From: Desulfobacterales bacterium
GTDB taxonomy: Bacteria; Desulfobacterota; Desulfobacteria; Desulfobacterales; JAAELO01
Length of the DNA stretch: 64,000 nucleotides
Reading direction: 5' to 3'
Assembly (NCBI GenBank): GCA_024226555.1
Contig: JAAELO010000297.1
Location: 47,456 to 111,455 of the forward strand
Position numbers and translations under genes: made by a program. This document shows, piece after piece, positions 16,926 to 25,031 of this stretch. The first letter of the stretch is position 1, and every line of letters starts with the position of its first letter. The notes beneath the pieces are model-generated. The model saw only the letters and a list, made by a program, of their open reading frames with translations. It made no database searches and had not been told where the DNA came from.

Positions 16926-17087
16926 TTATTGGAGTATACAAATCCAACAATCACCTGATTCATTACATCGTCTACATTCCTGAGCTGTTTCCCGGTTCTC
17001 TACTTCTTTTAATTCTTTTTTGATTTCGTATTCTTTAATAAGGCCGTATATAAAATCTATGGCTCCTGTTTTTTTTGAAGTTGTCAT
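16926..17087 (-). CDS. Small Cys-rich early phage protein
   Basis: 53 residues, ATG at 17087, 3 bases after the previous stop and preceded by GAAGG. A helical N-terminus (AIDFIYGLIKEYEIKKELKE) leads into a C-terminal ECRRC and CWIC pair that would form a zinc knuckle. No family recognised. Spacing and the CxxC pair support it being real. Confidence 0.55.
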   Translation of the reverse strand: MTTSKKTGAIDFIYGLIKEYEIKKELKEVENRETAQECRRCNESGDCWICILQ

Positions 17088-17090
17088 ATA

Positions 17091-17783
17091 TTAAGCCTTC
17101 CCTTTTACAAGGATGAAGAGATTTTCAACATACTCTACGATCTTTTTTTTATTTAAACCTGAGTAGTTTTTTTCAGTGAATTCAAGAATCATTGAACCTA
17201 ATGTGTTAAACAGATCTAAAAATTCATCAGGCACATCTTTCTTCTTCTTCTTTTTTTCACCTTCAACTCGATCCAGAATACCTTCTATTCCTTCAATTTT
17301 AGGAGCATTTAAAACCATATCAACTATTCCAGATACATATTTCCCTGTTACTGGAACCTCATCAAGGGCTGACATGTTAACTGCTTTTTCCCATACAGCA
17401 ACTCTATCCTTAGGTTCTAACTTTAAAAGTGGGCGGATCTGCCCTTCATTGTCTGGAATTCCTTCAAGGTGTCCAATATAATTAATAAGATTTTCATCTT
17501 CGGAAACATGTTTAATTGAATCTTTCTTCTTGCTGGAACAAAGAGATTCTACAAAAACAGCTGCTTCCATTAGTCTATGTGCATGACTTTTACCTAAGTT
17601 CCATCTTTTATTACAATATTCTTTCCAGGTAAGAAAATCGTCTCTGTATAGTTTTGAAGATCTTATTTTTGAAAGAGCTGCCCCAACAACATAAAATGCA
17701 CGTAAGTTAGGTTCTATGATTGCTTCCATCTTTTTCAAAGCCTCAACTTCATCATTTGTCATTGTTTTTTCAATTATTTCCAT
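17091..17783 (-). CDS. Phage/plasmid HTH protein of the early region
   Basis: 230 residues from ATG 17783 after AGGAGG. The block DFLTWKEYCNKRWNLGKSHAHRLMEAA (residues 49 to 75) is common in phage and plasmid proteins in which a short helical unit precedes a ParB-like or replication-linked domain. A poly-Lys tract (GEKKKKKKDV) links to a helical C-terminus. Probably DNA-binding. It may act like Mu kil/gam-region early genes, but no direct match is evident. Confidence 0.6.
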   Translation of the reverse strand: MEIIEKTMTNDEVEALKKMEAIIEPNLRAFYVVGAALSKIRSSKLYRDDFLTWKEYCNKRWNLGKSHAHRLMEAAVFVESLCSSKKKDSIKHVSEDENLINYIGHLEGIPDNEGQIRPLLKLEPKDRVAVWEKAVNMSALDEVPVTGKYVSGIVDMVLNAPKIEGIEGILDRVEGEKKKKKKDVPDEFLDLFNTLGSMILEFTEKNYSGLNKKKIVEYVENLFILVKGKA

Positions 17784-17827
17784 TCTTGCCTCCTATAAAT
17801 AATGTCCCCAATTGGGGAACTTTTTTA

Positions 17828-18319
17828 TTATTCTCTTACTTTTAAAGCTTGAGCCATTTTCCTTAATGATGCGAGTGATGCCATAGCAGGATCTATAGTC
17901 TTTTGAATTTTTTTCCACTCATGATGATCTATCTGGTAATCTTCAATTGCCTTGCTATACTCAGCAACCGCTTTTCCTGCAAGTTCAAGCGTTTTAGCTG
18001 CTGCCATCACAGTATCTTTAAAGCCCTGGAACTTTTTAGGAATCTTGACTGTTATGTAGTCAGACTCTGCACATAAAAACTGTAAATATTCAGGACCAAT
18101 AATCTTTGTTAACATTGGAATTAGATAAGCAGGAAAGTTGTTTATATTAGCGTCTTCATTAAGGTATTTATACATACGTTCTGCAGAAATATTTATTTTA
18201 CCTGCAGCATCCCTTGTTCTGATTCCTTTGTCTAACAACATATCAGAAAGGAATTCTTTGTGTTGTCTTGCAGTTTCGCTACCTTCAGCCCTGATCATTT
18301 CCTTCTCTTTAGTCTCCAT
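17828..18319 (-). CDS. CII-like phage regulatory protein
   Basis: 163 residues, ATG at 18319 after AAAGGAG. Residues 25 to 60 (FLSDMLLDKGIRTRDAAGKINISAERMYKYLNED) form an HTH in the style of the phage regulatory protein CII family, and the rest is helical, ending SLRKMAQALKVRE. It follows the ner-like gene in the early operon. It probably modulates the early lytic programme. Confidence 0.65.
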   Translation of the reverse strand: METKEKEMIRAEGSETARQHKEFLSDMLLDKGIRTRDAAGKINISAERMYKYLNEDANINNFPAYLIPMLTKIIGPEYLQFLCAESDYITVKIPKKFQGFKDTVMAAAKTLELAGKAVAEYSKAIEDYQIDHHEWKKIQKTIDPAMASLASLRKMAQALKVRE

Positions 18320-18399
18320 TTATGCTCCTTTTTGACAATCATAATAGATTTGTTGTACATTAGTGAAGATGTTCTAATTACGAACATTTCAATCGTTTT

Positions 18400-18645
18400 T
18401 TATTCCAGATGGGGATGTGGAATAATGGTTCGAGGTCGGCCGGGAGATTTTGGCTCGTCCCATAAATCTTCAAATTTCGAACCAAGTAGAATTGCTATGT
18501 ATTTTTGGATTCGTAAACTTGAAGATAGTCCATGAATAACGTTGTTAATCATTATTGGGGAACATCCTAATTCCCTTGCAATTGCTGCTTGTGTAAATCC
18601 AGCTATTGCGAGAGCATTTTTAAGTTCCTTTGGGGTTTTTTTCAT
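18400..18645 (-). CDS. Ner-like negative regulator of early transcription
   Basis: 81 residues from ATG 18645 after AAAAGGAGTC. The HTH (GFTQAAIARELGCSPIMINNVIHGL) followed by AILLGSKFEDLWDEP and a Pro/Arg tail matches the small Ner/Nlp group. In Mu, Ner is the first gene of the early operon, diverges from the repressor gene, and dampens both promoters. Exactly that layout is seen here. Confidence 0.8.
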   Translation of the reverse strand: MKKTPKELKNALAIAGFTQAAIARELGCSPIMINNVIHGLSSSLRIQKYIAILLGSKFEDLWDEPKSPGRPRTIIPHPHLE

Positions 18646-18764
18646 TAAGACTCCTTTTTGGTTATTTTATATATAAAATAAATATATAATTATATAAAAT
18701 TAGTTAATAGAATTATCCTACATTAGTCAATAAAAATATTATAATTATACAACAAGGTGTTTTT
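18646..18764. promoter_or_regulatory. Divergent repressor/ner control region
   Basis: A 119-base, almost pure A+T gap between two divergent regulators. It contains a perfect 16-base palindrome ATTTTATATATAAAAT at 18664 to 18679 and a related imperfect AATTATATAAAATT nearby, both plausible operators. TATAAT at 18740 to 18745 could be a -10 for the repressor, though its -35 is poor. The lysis-lysogeny switch should lie here. Confidence 0.6.
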
Positions 18765-19712
18765 TTGAAGAGCAATGACCGATTAAAATTCATTAGAAAG
18801 AAATTAAAATATACTCAGGAGAAATTTGCCAAACTCCTGAATATACCGCATTATACCGTTAGAGACATTGAAGGTGGAAAAATTAAAATTTCTGTTGAAA
18901 TAGCTGACCAGTTAGATGAAAGGTTTAACTTTAATTTCAAATGGATCCTAACTGGTAAAGGTGATCATTATAAAAATAATAAAAAGACAAATTCCTTAAA
19001 ATCAATAAATCCACCATCAAACATAGATTTGAAAGACAGATTGAGACTGGCAAGAGAGAGAGCTGGGTTAAAACAAGATGAACTTTCAGAAAAAACAGGA
19101 ATCTCTTTGAGATCAATATCAGATTATGAAAAATCTTCAGAAAAGATCCCCTTAAACAAGTTGCAATATATTGCAGATGTGTGTAAAGTGGATTTAGGAT
19201 GGTTGCTCGGAATTGAATCGAAATCTACAATAAATAAACCGAACTTGGTTGAAATAAAAAAAGACCCTCTTGATAAACAAAACTGGGAAGATGCAATTAA
19301 TCGCATAATGGATGTTACAGATTTATCATCTGAAACTCAGCTTGCAGAAACTCTTGAAATTCCAGTTGAGCAAGTGAAAAAAAGTTATTCCAGGCGAATC
19401 TTCCCAGCGAGTTGGATTTTAAAAATTGCTGAAATTTATAAAATTAATCCAACTTACATATCAAAAGGTCTTTACCCAGTTAAGATGACATACCGCTATG
19501 ATAAAGTTGAAGGTTTGGAATCAATTCTTAATGTTGATGTTTTAAAAGAAGTTATTGAAGGTATTGATGAAACTCTTAATGAAAACAAAAAAAAAATATC
19601 TTACGAAAAAAAGGCACTCCTTACAGTTTTACTGTATGAACACTTCTACTCTACCAGCACTAAAGTTTCAAAGAAAAAAGTATCTCAATACCTCCAACTC
19701 ATGGCTTCCTAA
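18765..19712 (+). CDS. Phage repressor with two HTH domains
   Basis: 315 residues, starting at TTG 18765 (AAGGTG 5 bases upstream). An XRE-type HTH occupies residues 5 to 55 (NDRLKFIRKKLKYTQEKFAKLL), a second one 85 to 140 (DRLRLARERAGLKQDELSEKTG), and a third CI-like HTH 175 to 235 (AINRIMDVTDLSSETQLAETLEI ... FPASWILKIAEIYKINPTYI). Divergent from the Ner-like gene, it is the probable lysogeny repressor. No LexA-like peptidase motif is evident, so induction is probably not by RecA-stimulated self-cleavage. The weak TTG start may limit its level. Confidence 0.8.
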   Translation: MKSNDRLKFIRKKLKYTQEKFAKLLNIPHYTVRDIEGGKIKISVEIADQLDERFNFNFKWILTGKGDHYKNNKKTNSLKSINPPSNIDLKDRLRLARERAGLKQDELSEKTGISLRSISDYEKSSEKIPLNKLQYIADVCKVDLGWLLGIESKSTINKPNLVEIKKDPLDKQNWEDAINRIMDVTDLSSETQLAETLEIPVEQVKKSYSRRIFPASWILKIAEIYKINPTYISKGLYPVKMTYRYDKVEGLESILNVDVLKEVIEGIDETLNENKKKISYEKKALLTVLLYEHFYSTSTKVSKKKVSQYLQLMAS

Positions 19713-19733
19713 TCCAAAACTCGAAGGTTTAGT

Positions 19734-20123
19734 ATGAAAAAAATACTTGTTGTAGACGATGACAATATAGTCCGTCAAACTCTTGAGAAGGTTATTGAAA
19801 AAAACATGCAAAATGTTGCAGTTATAAAAGCCAAAGATGTTAAACAAGCTTATATGGATCTTGATACTAATAATTTTGACCTTTTATTTACAGATATTAA
19901 CATGCCATATTATTTAGGAACCGATATGGTTACAACAATTCAAACTAACTCTAAGTTTGAAAAACTTCCTATTATTATAATAACATCAAGCGATATTGAT
20001 TCAAAAAAGTTAATAAACAGTTTTCCTAATCCAGATATGATCCAATTTATAAAAAAACCTGTTGATCCTGAAGAACTTATTAACCGTATTGATTTTGCTT
20101 TTAATCATTTAAAGAAAAAATAA
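19734..20123 (+). CDS. Stand-alone CheY-like response regulator receiver
   Basis: 129 residues, ATG at 19734 behind GAAGG, 21 bases after the repressor. All receiver residues are present: D8/D9 acidic pair, phosphoacceptor D54 (LFTDINMP), the T/S switch in IIIITSSD, and the invariant Lys in FIKKPVD. No output domain. Its coupling to a phage repressor suggests that a phosphorelay signal could tune lysogeny, but it may simply be cargo. Its 3' end overlaps the convergent gene by 19 bases. No histidine kinase is nearby. Confidence 0.85.
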   Translation: MKKILVVDDDNIVRQTLEKVIEKNMQNVAVIKAKDVKQAYMDLDTNNFDLLFTDINMPYYLGTDMVTTIQTNSKFEKLPIIIITSSDIDSKKLINSFPNPDMIQFIKKPVDPEELINRIDFAFNHLKKK

Positions 20124-20473
20124 GAATTTTTAATATAGCTACCTTTAGGAGATTTTTCGAAATACTTTGGTTTCAAACCCTCAATGATCCATGCAGGATT
20201 AATTTTATATTTCAAAAACAAATGATGCAACCAGATAACATTTATTGCCCTATTCTCTTTAGTATACCTTATCTGATTTTCTGAAAAACCTTCACGAATG
20301 CAAAAATTTTCAAAATCTATCGCACCAGTTCCTGAAACCATCCTCATTATAGCTTTTTCAAAAAGCTCATAGTGTGTCTTATCGGATTTTTCTTTGGTAA
20401 TACTTAAATTGATAAGATCTTTCACTGATCCTTTAATTTCAATATCAATCATATCTTTAGCAATATCATTCAA
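20105..20473 (-). CDS. CI-type HTH regulator convergent with the receiver gene
   Basis: 122 residues. The central block FENFCIREGFSENQIRYTKENRAINVIWLHHLFLKYKINPAWIIEG resembles the N-terminal HTH of phage CI repressors, and it parallels the third HTH of the plus-strand repressor (SWILKIAEIYKINPTYI). No peptidase domain. The two are therefore possibly related regulators. It may mark the left flank of the prophage. Ribosome site GAGGTTTTAC (from the complement of 20474 to 20490) is moderate. Confidence 0.6.
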   Translation of the reverse strand: MNDIAKDMIDIEIKGSVKDLINLSITKEKSDKTHYELFEKAIMRMVSGTGAIDFENFCIREGFSENQIRYTKENRAINVIWLHHLFLKYKINPAWIIEGLKPKYFEKSPKGSYIKNSYFFFK

Positions 20474-20778
20474 AGTAAAACCTCTTTGGGGTAAATTAGG
20501 TTGGAAATAATAATCTATTCACTAAAAATTTTTATCAAAAAAAAATTATGTAAACAAGGATTTAACAATCAATTTTAGCCAAACACATTAAAAAACCGTT
20601 TTTTAAATTTTAAAAATAACTTGTATCCTCTTAATATATAACTTTCTTCACACGTCAATGAGTATTATTACCTACTCGGCTTTGTATATTAATATTTATG
20701 AATTTATTGACATCAGCACTTCACACTTCTATTCTTTTTAAAAATTAATCCTAATTTAAATAAGGAGATTATAATAAA
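20474..20778. other. AT-rich intergenic region, possible prophage end
   Basis: About 300 bases with no credible gene. Mu-like elements place the repressor near the left end, so attL should lie here or beyond the small genes to its right. I see no unequivocal terminal motif and cannot test for the 5-base target duplication because the other end is outside the window. Confidence 0.4.
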
Positions 20779-21279
20779 ATGCTTAAAATTAGTTTAAAAT
20801 TATTTTTCATCCTGTTTTTATTTGTTAACACATCAATTTTTGCCGAAAAGTCTGCCTACGAAAAAGATATATATGCTCTTTACAATAAATATCCTGAAGC
20901 TAAATTAATGACATCTAACTTTAATGGAAAAGAGGTCATCATTCCTGGTAATTTACCTATAAAAGGACCAGATAGAAAGATATATGTGATGATGGGTATA
21001 ATTGAAAACTATATGAACAACTATTATGTAGTTAAAATTAAAGATACTTCTAAAAGATTCTTCTTTAAAGATAAGATTGAAACAAAGCGTGGAAAAAAAA
21101 CTATCAAAAACTTAAACAAAGGAAACCATGTAACAATCTATGGTAGATACAAATCCGTTATTTCATATAAAACTGTAATGGGTACCCGAATGACATCCCC
21201 TGCTTTTGAAGCTTTGCATGTAGAGAAATGCAAATATATAAACAATGCAAATGAATATTCAATGTGTAGAACTTATTAA
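20779..21279 (+). CDS. Exported protein of unknown function
   Basis: 166 residues with an N-terminal signal peptide (ISLKLFFILFLFVNTSIFA, cleavage after FAE region near residue 23). The mature part is basic and beta-rich (KEVIIPGNLPI, NYYVVKIKDTSKRFFF, KGNHVTIYGRYKSVISY), reminiscent of an OB-like fold, with a Cys pair near the C-terminus. RBS AAGGAG lies 11 bases upstream. Could be prophage cargo or host. No family recognised. Confidence 0.6.
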   Translation: MLKISLKLFFILFLFVNTSIFAEKSAYEKDIYALYNKYPEAKLMTSNFNGKEVIIPGNLPIKGPDRKIYVMMGIIENYMNNYYVVKIKDTSKRFFFKDKIETKRGKKTIKNLNKGNHVTIYGRYKSVISYKTVMGTRMTSPAFEALHVEKCKYINNANEYSMCRTY

Positions 21280-21302
21280 TATATTAAAATTGGAGTTATA
21301 AA

Positions 21303-21800
21303 ATGAAAAAAATAATACTATTTGTTTGTGCTGTTATTATTGTCCTTTCTCTATCATTAATAGCTTTCATAGACAGTTTACCAAACAATAATATTCATGC
21401 AAAAACAAAAAAAGAAATTCCTAAGAAGTTAATGAGAATACTTAATGTTAGTGATTTTTCTTTTACTTCAAAAGGAGTGCAGGTTGTAAGTATCTCTGTA
21501 GGAACTGATAAAAACAATTATTTCAATTTCACCATACCTCGTTCGAAAGTAAATAAAGGCTTAACCGGAACTTCAGGAGGTTCTGCCCTATGGTCTGGAC
21601 AACAATATATTTCATCATCAAAACATCCCACACATGTAAATTATTCTATTGAAAAATTTAACAGAAAGACTAAAGAAGCGACAATATTAGTTGATGTAAA
21701 ATTAATTGATACTAAATCATTATCAAAATATTTTATAAAGAAGACTAATGTTGCTATAAATGCAAATCAATTTGAAAACCTAACAAAAGATATTAATTAA
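21303..21800 (+). CDS. Membrane-anchored or exported unknown protein
   Basis: 165 residues; a strongly hydrophobic N-terminus (IILFVCAVIIVLSLSLIAFI) acts as signal anchor or signal peptide. The exported part is Ser/Thr/Lys-rich with beta-like segments (GVQVVSISVGTDKNNYFNFTI, KEATILVDVKLIDTKSL). It follows the previous gene by 23 bases with TTGGAG before its ATG and is probably co-transcribed. Not recognised. Confidence 0.55.
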   Translation: MKKIILFVCAVIIVLSLSLIAFIDSLPNNNIHAKTKKEIPKKLMRILNVSDFSFTSKGVQVVSISVGTDKNNYFNFTIPRSKVNKGLTGTSGGSALWSGQQYISSSKHPTHVNYSIEKFNRKTKEATILVDVKLIDTKSLSKYFIKKTNVAINANQFENLTKDIN

Positions 21801-21832
21801 TTGTAAAAAAATTTTAAATTGGATTTAGATTT

Positions 21833-22174
21833 ATGACTGACAAGATAGAATCTTATTGCGGTGTCTTCATAGAAAGATATGGAGAAGTTGAAGTTAAGTT
21901 TCCAGATCTGGACGATCTACTTACAAATGGAAAAAATTTTGAAGATGCATTTCAAAGATCCTCCCATCACCTTTATTATTATTTGAAGCATTTCCATACA
22001 GAACATATTAAGCCTTCAACATTTAGTGAAATTTCTGAAAAATATAAAGGACAAATAGTCATGATTGTTCCTGCAATTGATCATGATAAAATTGTTAAAA
22101 TTGAAGAAGATGAAAAAGAAAAAGGCGTAAGTTTAAAAATTCTAATACCAATTCATTTACGAGGCTTAATATGA
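21833..22174 (+). CDS. HicB-like antitoxin-fold protein without a visible HicA
   Basis: 113 residues. The opening CGVFIERYGEVEVKFPDLDDLLTNGKNFEDAFQRSSHHLYYYL matches the HicB partial RNase-H fold (strand, FPDL, helix with 'A' and 'L' repeats). No DNA-binding C-terminus is obvious; instead there is an IVPAIDHDKIVKI segment. No double-stranded-RNA-binding HicA toxin is encoded next to it. It overlaps the next gene by 4 bases. It may be an orphan antitoxin or a regulator. Confidence 0.6.
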   Translation: MTDKIESYCGVFIERYGEVEVKFPDLDDLLTNGKNFEDAFQRSSHHLYYYLKHFHTEHIKPSTFSEISEKYKGQIVMIVPAIDHDKIVKIEEDEKEKGVSLKILIPIHLRGLI

Positions 22175-22416
22175 TGAAAACAAATAATGGAATGAGTTTT
22201 GAAACTACTAATGGATCTGTTAGGCTTTATGTTTATAAAAACAATGCTTTTGACATGGAAGCTGTCGAACAGGCTGCTTTTAATCTTTTAAAAAGTGTAA
22301 AACAAGATATTCCTTTACTGGTCGACTCTTTATTGAAAATTCAAAAAATGGAGGATTGCGAAGAAAGACAAATGTTAATTGAGAACGTTGAAAAAAGAGT
22401 TAAGTTGCTACTTTAA
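22171..22416 (+). CDS. Unknown 81-residue protein coupled to the HicB-like gene
   Basis: ATGATG start at 22171 with GAGG just upstream. Short beta N-terminus (MSFETTNGSVRLYVYKNNAFD) and a helical remainder (AVEQAAFNLLKSVKQDIPLLV). Does not resemble HicA. The 4-base overlap suggests the pair works together, so it might be a non-canonical partner. Confidence 0.5.
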   Translation: MMKTNNGMSFETTNGSVRLYVYKNNAFDMEAVEQAAFNLLKSVKQDIPLLVDSLLKIQKMEDCEERQMLIENVEKRVKLLL

Positions 22417-22442
22417 AATAAGTTCAAAGTTTAGGAATATCT

Positions 22443-22625
22443 ATGGAAAGCGATGAAATAAGAGTTATGAGGGGAATGGCATGGGAAAGGGCAAAAGGAG
22501 AATTAAAGTCTATAGAATATACTTATTATCATACTAAAGGTAATAATGATGAACGTTATGAAAGATTTTCTGAAAAGTTACATAATTTTATAAAAGATAT
22601 AGAAGAAAATAGTTTACAAGAATAG
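22443..22625 (+). CDS. Small helical protein of unknown function
   Basis: 60 residues, very charged and helical (VMRGMAWERAKGELKSIEY, ERFSEKLHNFIKDIEEN). Weak ribosome site. It follows the 81-residue gene by 26 bases and appears to be the last gene of the small plus-strand group. Function unknown. Confidence 0.45.
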   Translation: MESDEIRVMRGMAWERAKGELKSIEYTYYHTKGNNDERYERFSEKLHNFIKDIEENSLQE

Positions 22626-22986
22626 CCAAAACATATTTTGATTGTTTAATCGGTAATTTGTCAGATGTTTTTTTAAATCAAATTTTGTTCAAAATATTTG
22701 TCGTAGAAAATTAATTCGTATATTTCATAAAAGCTTTATTATTTGGGATTTTTTAGCAAGATTATTATTTTTAGAAATTTGGTTATTATAATGTTTTGAT
22801 AATGGTAAGTTTATTTCCAATTTAAGAATTGTTCGATTTTCAGCGGGTTTTGTTATGTTATTTTTTTAAAATTCTCATTTCATTTGTATTTATTAAGTAA
22901 ATTCAAATCTGTTTTCTATTATTATAAATATTGTATAATTTTAAATCTTTATACATTGTAAGTACCTATAAAGTCGCACAAAAGTA
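22626..22986. other. AT-rich gene-free spacer
   Basis: About 360 bases of A+T-rich sequence with many T-runs and no ORF of substance. It is the second candidate location for the prophage end, since it separates the unusual small genes from host genes. Confidence 0.35.
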
Positions 22987-23346
22987 TCATAATAGTTCCA
23001 TACAACCCACGCTAAATAATATTCTCATTTCACTCACCCCCTCACAATCAGCTACTTTTATGCAATCGTCAGGAGCAATATTACCTTCACTATCAGAGTG
23101 TCTCATAAAAATGAAAAAGCCTGGGTTATCTTCTTCATTAATGATTTCATTGTCAAAATAGAATTGATTTTCATCAAGTCCTTCATGCTTAACAAGCCCA
23201 TCATTTTTTATAAAAAAAGAACCATCTTCATTCATTATATAATGAGGAGGCGAACTTCCTCCAACTGAATGAGCTACTATTTGTCTGAATCTATTAAAAG
23301 CTGAGTAAGTTCCTGTAAAAGCATTATGCGAACACTTTAGACCCAT
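22987..23346 (-). CDS. Conserved unknown protein with GLKCSHNAF start
   Basis: 119 residues starting at ATG 23346 behind AAGGAGAT, preferred over an upstream ATG at 23388. The N-terminal pattern MGLKCSHNAFTGTYSAFNRF and a later FFIFMRHSDSEGNIAPDDCIKVAD recall an uncharacterised family I have seen in diverse bacteria and phages. In those, the block after KVAD continues as a helix. Here it ends in an atypical CEGVSEMRIL tail, so the 3' end may be altered. Function unknown. Confidence 0.5.
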   Translation of the reverse strand: MGLKCSHNAFTGTYSAFNRFRQIVAHSVGGSSPPHYIMNEDGSFFIKNDGLVKHEGLDENQFYFDNEIINEEDNPGFFIFMRHSDSEGNIAPDDCIKVADCEGVSEMRILFSVGCMELL

Positions 23347-23667
23347 TTTATATCTCCTTTGTTTCCAATATTCCACACTCTCGAACACATTTATTCGCTC
23401 AATGTATTTCCTTATTAAAAATTGTGACTGGTCATCTTATATAAATAGAACAGAATTTTAAATAAAAAAATTTGAAAAAATAAACGACGTGTCCTTATAT
23501 GACACATCGATATGTTAGTCTTTTATTAAAAATAAGAAAAATAAACTATAAATTAGAAATTGGAATTATTTTCATGGGATTTGAAAAAAATAAAAATCTT
23601 AAAAAGTTCGACAAAAAAAACGAACTTGAACCGGACATGTTCTTAAGACACTTATTAAATAAGGTTG

Positions 23668-23765
23668 TGGCGGAAATGCATGGGAATCGAACCCACCCGG
23701 GACGGTTGTAACGCCCCACATCGGATTTGAAGTCCGAGAGCCCCACCAGTGAGCTGCGCATTTCC
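23668..23765 (-). tRNA. selC: tRNA-Sec (UCA anticodon)
   Basis: Reading the minus strand, a 98-base gene including encoded CCA folds with an 8-bp acceptor stem (GGAAATGC with GCATTTCC), an anticodon loop CTTCAAA giving UCA, a long variable arm (GTGGGGCGTTACAACCGTCCC region) and T-loop GGTTCGATTCC. The long acceptor and variable arm with UCA are diagnostic of selenocysteine tRNA. The host therefore likely makes selenoproteins. In-frame UGA codons in its genes should be checked before calling a stop. Confidence 0.95.
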
Positions 23766-23781
23766 ACTTTAGAGATGAAAC

Positions 23782-23811
23782 TTTATATGCTATTGTTGTT
23801 TATTTTGTCAA
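23782..23811 (-). promoter_or_regulatory. Sigma-70-type promoter for tRNA-Sec
   Basis: On the minus strand TTGACA (23806 to 23811) is followed after 18 bases by TATAAA (23782 to 23787), about 17 bases before the tRNA 5' end at 23765. Near-consensus boxes and position make this a good promoter. Confidence 0.75.
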
Positions 23812-23888
23812 CGGCAAATTATAAAAGATATAGCATTTATTAATAATAGCAAAAATAGCTTTTTTATAAAAGTTTGAGGTAATTTAGA

Positions 23889-25028
23889 ATGGATATAAAT
23901 GAAAAAAGAATAACAGAAAATTTCATATCACTTGTTAAAATAGATTCTCTTTCATTAGAGGAAAGAGATGTTGCAGAATATATAACAGAAATTCTTAAAT
24001 CAATGGGTTGTACAGTTCAGTTTGATGATGCCGGTGAGAAAGTTGGTGGAAATACCGGTAACCTCATAGCAAGATTAGAAGGAAGCTTAGATGTTTCACC
24101 AATGCTTCTTTGCGGGCATATGGATACTGTGGAACCAGGAAAAGGTGTAAAACCTGTTCTTGAAAATGGAGTAATTAAAAGTGACGGAACAACAATACTT
24201 GGTGCCGATGATAAAAGTGCCATTGCTATAATAATTGAAACTTTGAGAGTTTTAAAAGAGAACGATATCCAGCATGGACCTCTTGAGATAATTTTTACAA
24301 TCTGTGAAGAGATAGGCCTTTTAGGAGCTAAAAACATTAATACAGATCTTTTTGAATCAGATTTTGGATATATTTTAGATACAAAGGATACTAAAGGCAT
24401 AGTTGTTAAGGCTCCTTCTGCAAACAATATTGAAATTACAGTACATGGTAAAAGCGCTCATGCCGGAGGAGCTCCTGAAAATGGAATAAATGCTATCTAT
24501 GTTGCAGGACTTGCTCTTTCCAAACTGACCCTTGGCAGAATTGATGAAGAAACAACTTGTAATATAGGTGTTATTGAAGGTGGATTGGCAACAAATATTG
24601 TGCCTGATAAAGTTGTTTTAAAGGGTGAAGCAAGAGCACATGATGATAAAAAACTTAACGAGGTCACAGAAAGCATAACAAAAGTTTTTGAAGAAGTTGC
24701 AAAGGAACTTCGTGAAAGTTATGATAATGGTCTTCCCTATGTTGATATCAATGTTATTCAGGATTTTCCAAGAACCGATGTTCCGCATGATCATTTTGCT
24801 GTATTAACAGCTCAGAAAGCAGCATCAAATTTAGGTTATGAATTAAAACCTGCTGTTGTTGGAGGTGGTTCCGATTCAAATATATTCTTTAACAATGGTA
24901 TTTCCACAACAGTCTTAGGAACAGGTATGACAGATGCCCATAGTGTCGATGAATCTATAAAGGTCTCTGATATGACAGATTCTGTTAAACTTCTCCTTGA
25001 AATTATAAAGATACATTCAAAAGGTTAA
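23889..25028 (+). CDS. Peptidase T-like M20 family metallopeptidase
   Basis: 379 residues, ATG at 23889 after GAGGT. The M20 zinc ligands and catalytic residues are visible: LLCGHMDTV (first His and Asp), LGADDKSAIAI (bridging Asp), CEEIGLLGA (catalytic and zinc Glu pair), KSAHAGG in the dimerisation lid, and a C-terminal DAHSVDES His. The product resembles the pepT-like tripeptidase subgroup and should release amino acids from small peptides in the cytoplasm. Three bases separate it from larC, so they are co-transcribed. Confidence 0.85.
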   Translation: MDINEKRITENFISLVKIDSLSLEERDVAEYITEILKSMGCTVQFDDAGEKVGGNTGNLIARLEGSLDVSPMLLCGHMDTVEPGKGVKPVLENGVIKSDGTTILGADDKSAIAIIIETLRVLKENDIQHGPLEIIFTICEEIGLLGAKNINTDLFESDFGYILDTKDTKGIVVKAPSANNIEITVHGKSAHAGGAPENGINAIYVAGLALSKLTLGRIDEETTCNIGVIEGGLATNIVPDKVVLKGEARAHDDKKLNEVTESITKVFEEVAKELRESYDNGLPYVDINVIQDFPRTDVPHDHFAVLTAQKAASNLGYELKPAVVGGGSDSNIFFNNGISTTVLGTGMTDAHSVDESIKVSDMTDSVKLLLEIIKIHSKG

Positions 25029-25031
25029 GAT

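Noticed and set aside
23499..23711. 70-residue plus-strand ORF ending inside tRNA-Sec
   Set aside because: Its 3' end runs antisense into the tRNA gene and no convincing start or homology is seen.
23668..23765. tRNA-Sec as integration site of the prophage
   Set aside because: The element encodes a DDE transposase that inserts at near-random sites and no tyrosine integrase was found; no duplicated tRNA end is visible.
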